This document shows, piece after piece, positions 63,046 to 64,000 of a DNA stretch of 64,000 nt (its first letter is position 1; each line of letters begins with the position of its first letter). The notes beneath the pieces are model-generated. The model was not told the origin of the DNA, did no database searches, and was given only the letters and a program-made list of their open reading frames with translations. The stretch covers positions 1 through 64,000 of the forward strand of contig CAZJVA010000002.1 in the NCBI GenBank assembly GCA_964549625.1, read 5' to 3'. The stretch is from UBA12474 sp964549625 (GTDB taxonomy: Bacteria > Babelota > Babeliae > Babelales > Babelaceae). The position numbers and the translations under genes were made by a program.

Positions 63046-63087
63046 AGCGAGTAAGCTGCTTTTAAAAGCAGCTTACTCGCTTTTTTT
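63046..63087. terminator. 36-base perfect palindrome with T-run
   Basis: The 18-bp arms (63046-63063, 63064-63081) are followed by TTTTTT on the + strand. It lies between nfo and leuS, both on the minus strand, so the T-run faces the wrong way for leuS. Confidence 0.6.
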
Positions 63088-63094
63088 ACGCTTC

Positions 63095-64000
63095 TTATTT
63101 GATAACAAAGTTAATCATACGGCCCGGTACAAAAATTGTTCGTACTATTTCAGCGCCTTCAAGCCATTTGTTAGCTGTTGTTTTGGCTAGGTTTTCGATC
63201 TCGGTTTGTCCTGTGCTTCTTTCTACTTCAATAGTAGCACGCATTTTGCCATTAATCTGAATGGAAATGGTAATTAACGAGGTTATTGCCAGAGTTGGGT
63301 CGTACTCTGGCCATGTTTGGTCGCTCAAAATTTTTCCAAATAACTGCTCTAATAGTTCACTGCCGATGTGTGGTGCTATGATTGAGAAGGCAGTGATTAC
63401 CTGTTCTATTGATTGTGGCGCAAAGCAGTACTTGTTTTCTTGTGCTTCATTGAGCCATTCCATAAAAGCAGAGACGATGGTGTTGGGTTTAAATAATTCA
63501 AGCCGTTCTTGCACAGCTTTCAAAAGCCGGTGCACACTTCGTCGAGCTTCTAGTGTTTCAGTTTCTCTGCTAGCGCAGATCCCAGGTTTTGTAATAAAAC
63601 TATAAAATCGATTTAAAAAGCGCTTAACACCGTCTAAACCGCTATCTTGCCATTCGCAATCAAGTTCTGGTGGCCCCATGAACAAGATATACATGCGAAG
63701 TGCATCTGATCCATAGGTGGCGACGATTTCATCGGGATTGACGACATTGCCTTTTGATTTGGACATTTTTTCGACTTGACCGCTTTTTTCTGAGTAGCGA
63801 TTAATCATTCCCTGATTAAAAAGCTGTTTGAATGGTTCGTCAAAGGGAAGGTGCCCGAGATCGTATAGCACTTTTGTGTAGAAGCGTGCGTAGAGAAGGT
63901 GTAAGATTGCATGTTCAATACCGCCAACATAGAGGTCAACGGGAAGCCAGTACTTCATATCTTTTTGATCGAATGCTTTTTCTGAAAGATCTGGATTTGG
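63095..64000 (-). CDS. leuS: Leucyl-tRNA synthetase, 3' part (5' end outside window)
   Basis: The frame is open to the window edge, so only the C-terminal 301 residues are seen. It charges tRNA-Leu. Seen: 'WLPVDLYVGGIEHAILHLLYARF', the catalytic loop 'KMSKSKGNVVNPDEIV' and 'YGSDALRMYILFMGPPE', then the anticodon-binding helices and the end 'INGKMRATIEV', 'VPGRMINFVIK'. All are standard for bacterial LeuRS. The following gene nfo starts 65 bases on, past a 36-base palindrome. Confidence 0.97.
   Translation of the reverse strand, partial: PNPDLSEKAFDQKDMKYWLPVDLYVGGIEHAILHLLYARFYTKVLYDLGHLPFDEPFKQLFNQGMINRYSEKSGQVEKMSKSKGNVVNPDEIVATYGSDALRMYILFMGPPELDCEWQDSGLDGVKRFLNRFYSFITKPGICASRETETLEARRSVHRLLKAVQERLELFKPNTIVSAFMEWLNEAQENKYCFAPQSIEQVITAFSIIAPHIGSELLEQLFGKILSDQTWPEYDPTLAITSLITISIQINGKMRATIEVERSTGQTEIENLAKTTANKWLEGAEIVRTIFVPGRMINFVIK

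Noticed and set aside
1..64000. CRISPR array, insertion sequence, rRNA operon
   Set aside because: No regularly spaced identical repeats, transposase-like protein or rRNA sequence was seen on either strand.

Overview
The window looks like a piece of chromosome from a reduced, Gram-negative, probably host-associated bacterium, most likely Candidatus Dependentiae (TM6/Babeliae). An outer-membrane beta-barrel ending in Phe, a Pal-like OmpA lipoprotein and a D-Ala-D-Ala ligase indicate a diderm wall. About half of the genes encode signal-peptide proteins of no recognised family: coiled coils, helical repeats, ankyrin and propeller-like proteins. That mix, together with a membrane pyrophosphatase, fits a protist-associated Dependentiae lineage. 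The assignment is inferred from gene content, with no marker search behind it.

Layout. 1-5.3 kb: two fibre-like surface proteins that share a C-terminal module, a baeRF-type protein, a DUF4143 ATPase with a palindrome over its ribosome binding site, and a small exported protein. 5.4-12.2 kb: membrane pyrophosphatase, exported proteins, two thioredoxin-like exported proteins and Dps. 12.3-21.1 kb: the C-terminal half of ComEC, transketolase, exported proteins, tRNA 2-selenouridine synthase (mnmH) and priA. 21.3-33.6 kb: a TDT-type transporter, two adjacent exported proteins with nucleotide-hydrolase folds (DUF84 and a SAMHD1-like HD domain), a solute-binding protein, oligoribonuclease, a tandem double Ddl, and a 1600-residue exported protein with a PEP-synthase-like front end. 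33.7-36.8 kb: two tRNA-Gly genes flanking ruvA, then jag and mnmE. 36.9-49.6 kb: pal, exported proteins, rng-gatB and a TPR protein. 49.6-58.0 kb: hisS, a membrane protein, an outer-membrane porin, exported coiled-coil proteins, the N-terminal half of ComEC and an exported clostripain-like peptidase. 58.2-64 kb: a family-4 uracil-DNA glycosylase lacking two Fe-S cysteines, a probable replication origin, nusA-infB, nfo and the 3' part of leuS.

The strongest observation is the origin at about 58.74-59.08 kb. It has nine DnaA boxes and an AT-only core flanked by CTA repeats on one side and TAG repeats on the other. It sits where the + strand changes from A/C-rich to G/T-rich whichever strand is coding. 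Other leads are a ComEC competence channel split into two genes 42 kb apart at complementary breakpoints, a tandem Ddl whose halves have lost different active-site residues, and a group of exported proteins with nucleotide- or ATP-handling folds between 22 and 34 kb.

Gene density is high. Three convergent gene pairs share overlapping stop codons in TTAA or CTAG, and many genes end at long perfect hairpins. No insertion sequence, CRISPR array or rRNA gene was seen.
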